Origin: an uncultured beta proteobacterium
GTDB lineage: Bacteria; Pseudomonadota; Gammaproteobacteria; Burkholderiales; Burkholderiaceae
Direction: 5' to 3'
Length of the DNA: 9,503 nt
NCBI GenBank assembly: GCA_903909925.1
Contig: CAIVXR010000098.1
Coordinates: forward strand, 1 to 9,503
Shown here: positions 8,152 through 9,503 of the stretch, one piece after another
How positions within the stretch are numbered: the first letter of the stretch is position 1
How the letters are laid out: each line of letters starts with the position of its first letter
The notes under the pieces: generated by a model
What the model saw: only the letters and a program-made list of their open reading frames with translations
Told to the model about the DNA's origin: nothing
The model's database searches: none
Made by a program: the position numbers and the translations under genes

Positions 8152-8182
8152 TTTATAAAAAAATGAGGCAAAAAAATGTCAT
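8152..8182 (-). promoter_or_regulatory. Candidate sigma-70 promoter for the fliF operon
   Basis: On the minus strand, ATGACA (8182-8177) and TATAAA (8157-8152) each match the consensus at five of six positions, with a 19-base spacer that contains two runs of seven T. Transcription would start near 8145, almost at the fliF TTG, giving little or no leader. This is a pattern match only, with a spacer longer than ideal in AT-rich DNA. Confidence 0.3.
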
Positions 8183-8205
8183 CCCTAAATGCAACATCTT
8201 TAGGC

Positions 8206-8254
8206 AGATAACATTAATGTGAAAAAGTATATATGAATGTCATAATTGTTATCT
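8206..8254. promoter_or_regulatory. Inverted repeat, possible operator between fliF and the kinase gene
   Basis: AGATAACATTAATG (8206-8219) and CATAATTGTTATCT (8241-8254) are inverted copies matching at 12 of 14 positions, the outer eight perfectly. The spacer is 21 bases. Corresponding arm positions are 35 bases apart centre to centre. The left arm overlaps a perfect 10-base palindrome ACATTAATGT (8211-8220). Such paired sites in a divergent promoter region often bind a dimeric regulator. Which protein binds here, if any, cannot be told. No T-run follows the repeat, so a terminator is unlikely. Confidence 0.4.
8219..8246 (+). promoter_or_regulatory. Candidate sigma-70 promoter for the kinase gene
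   Basis: GTGAAA (8219-8224, four of six to the -35 consensus) and CATAAT (8241-8246, five of six to the -10) are separated by 16 bases. The -10 lies within the right arm of the inverted repeat, so a protein bound there would affect this promoter. The expected leader is about 50 bases. It is weak evidence in AT-rich sequence. Confidence 0.27.
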
Positions 8255-8303
8255 AATTATTTCTTGCCCTGTTGGTGCAAAAGCCCCTAAGAATCAGTTA
8301 TTT

Positions 8304-9503
8304 ATGCCCGATCCTCAAACCGATATAACAACTCAAAAATCGCAAGGTTTAGAGGAGGCGTTTGATCTTTTTATTGAGGCGTCAAAAGCCTTAGAAGCCC
8401 AGCAGTCCGTGCTCCAAGGGCAACTCACAGAACTGAGTGGGCAATTAATAGCCGCCAATTCCAGGCTCTCTAGTCTGCTTAACTCCCTGCCTGCAGGTGT
8501 GATTTTGGTGGAACATGATGAATTAATTGACTTTAATCCAGCTGCTGCTCACTTTATTCCGGAGCTCAGCAAGGGAATGCCTTGGAAAATCCCGGCAAAC
8601 TGGAAGGCGGCCAATGGCCCTGGGGAGTACTCAAGACGGCAGGATGACAAACAGCACCCTACGCAAATTTATGAAGTGAAGGCAGGAACAGCTGGCACTT
8701 CGTCCGAGCATTCAAGACGGCTGGCGGATAAACAGCAAATCCTGCAGATTTTGGAGGTGAAGACTGGGGCGCGGAGTGTTATTCAGATTCAGGACATCAC
8801 CAGCGCAATTGCCAATCGGGTTGAGGAGGAGCGTATCAGCCGCCTCACAGCAATGGGCAAGATGAGTGCTGGCATTGCCCACCAACTCAGAACCCCACTA
8901 TCTACTGCCCTGCTCTATGCCTCCCATTTGGCCGATCAAAATGTCGCTGATGATCAAAGGCAGTTATTTGCCGATAGATTACGTAAGCAATTGATTAGCT
9001 TAGAGAAATTGGCCTCCAATATGCTCTTATTCATCAAGCAAAGGCCTCAGCAAACGAGTCCAGTAGCCGTCCATGAGCTCTTGGAAGAAGCCTGCCATGC
9101 GGCTCAGGGTTTGTGTCAAGAACGCAATATCGAGCTGAAATTAAGCCTGAATTCTCCAAATACCCTGGTAAATGTTGAAAAACACTCGATTATTAGCGCC
9201 TTTGTAGCGGTTTTAGAAAATGCAATTCAGGTAAGCGAGTTAGGTCAATTGGTAGAAGTGAGTTGCCGCGACTGGCCAAATCGCACTGAAATCACTATTG
9301 AGGACCATGGTCCTGGCGTAGCTGAGAACATGATGGACACCATTTTTGAGCCTTTTTCTAGCGGTCGAGTCACCGGGAATGGGCTTGGACTATCGATTGC
9401 CAGGAGCAATATTGAGAATCACCGCGGTCAAATCTTGGTCAGTAACCGCGCAGAAGGCGGCGCACGCTTTACTATCAACCTTCCATCCTTAACCGAGCTC
9501 TAA
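8304..9503 (+). CDS. flrB: FlrB/FleS-type flagellar sensor histidine kinase
   Basis: Cytoplasmic histidine kinase, probably partner of an FlrC/FleR-type NtrC-family regulator that drives mid-class flagellar genes. It has 399 residues and no membrane segment. Order: N-terminal coiled coil (about 14-58); PAS-like domain (about 56-168, from LLNSLPAGVILVEHDE to IQIQDIT); HisKA with phospho-acceptor His193 in AGIAHQLRTPLSTALLYASHL (189-209), the HQLRTPL form typical of the FlrB/FleS group; ATPase domain with N-box LENAIQ (Asn306), G1 EDHGPGV (Asp334), F-box FEPF (348-351) and G2 GNGLGLS (358-364). All catalytic boxes are intact. A diverged internal duplication lies in the PAS part. The ATG has only a weak AAGA-type ribosome site. 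The gene is divergent from fliF; its stop is the last base of the window, so the regulator is expected just beyond. Assignment to the flagellar subgroup combines the H-box and the location. Confidence 0.85.
   Translation: MPDPQTDITTQKSQGLEEAFDLFIEASKALEAQQSVLQGQLTELSGQLIAANSRLSSLLNSLPAGVILVEHDELIDFNPAAAHFIPELSKGMPWKIPANWKAANGPGEYSRRQDDKQHPTQIYEVKAGTAGTSSEHSRRLADKQQILQILEVKTGARSVIQIQDITSAIANRVEEERISRLTAMGKMSAGIAHQLRTPLSTALLYASHLADQNVADDQRQLFADRLRKQLISLEKLASNMLLFIKQRPQQTSPVAVHELLEEACHAAQGLCQERNIELKLSLNSPNTLVNVEKHSIISAFVAVLENAIQVSELGQLVEVSCRDWPNRTEITIEDHGPGVAENMMDTIFEPFSSGRVTGNGLGLSIARSNIENHRGQILVSNRAEGGARFTINLPSLTEL
8628..8771 (+). repeat. Diverged tandem duplication inside the kinase gene
   Basis: Copy 1 (8628-8690, residues 109-129) and copy 2 (8709-8771, residues 136-156) are 63 bases each with an 81-base period. 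By hand alignment 42 of 63 bases and 12 of 21 residues agree. Both share the pattern SRR..DKQ...QI.EVK.G. The second copy runs directly into the final PAS strand IQIQDIT; the first looks like the inserted extra. Confidence 0.8.

Noticed and set aside
8131..8155. Sigma-28 (FliA) promoter for fliF: the minus strand has a perfect TAAAGTTT followed by GATA.
   Set aside because: The GATA is three bases too close to fit the TAAAGTTT-N11-GCCGATAA spacing, the GCC is missing, and transcription would begin inside the fliF reading frame.
8206..8254. Rho-independent terminator between the divergent genes.
   Set aside because: The two genes diverge, so none is needed; the arms are AT-rich, the loop is 21 bases, and no U-run follows on either strand.
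1..9503. CRISPR array, insertion sequence, tRNA or rRNA gene, or phage remnant.
   Set aside because: No regularly spaced repeats, transposase-like frames, terminal inverted repeats or RNA-gene signatures were seen; almost all of the sequence is occupied by flagellar genes.

Overview
The window is a flagellar structural operon read on the minus strand, with a divergent sensor-kinase gene on the plus strand. The minus-strand order is fliF, fliG, fliH, fliI, fliJ, fliK and the 5' part of fliM, which runs off the left edge. The genes are packed tightly: two pairs overlap and the other gaps are 9 to 32 bases, so they almost certainly form one transcription unit. The divergent gene (8304-9503) encodes a soluble PAS/HisKA/HATPase histidine kinase of the FlrB/FleS type, the class that controls flagellar genes through a partner response regulator. 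Its stop codon is the last base of the window.

Organism: proteobacterial by gene order and protein type. The moderate G+C (estimated by eye in the mid-40s percent) and the protein sequences fit a beta- or gammaproteobacterium. A Burkholderiales lineage of the Polynucleobacter type is a guess I cannot confirm without a search.

How the genes work together: FliF forms the MS ring in the inner membrane. FliG and FliM are the C-ring switch and torque proteins. FliH, FliI and FliJ are the stator, ATPase and stalk of the export machine. FliK is the secreted hook-length ruler. The kinase probably senses or times assembly and activates a regulator encoded just beyond the right edge.

This is mostly an ordinary flagellar locus and I see no undescribed system. 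Several details deserve a second look. FliM has a shortened N-terminus that has lost most of the CheY-binding peptide. fliL is absent between fliK and fliM, and fliE is absent before fliF. FliF appears to start at a TTG without a ribosome-binding site. The 161-base divergent intergenic region has a 14-base inverted repeat and lacks any sigma-54 GG-N10-GC core. The kinase carries an internal duplication in its PAS region. FliH has an unbroken run of eight glycines at four-residue spacing.
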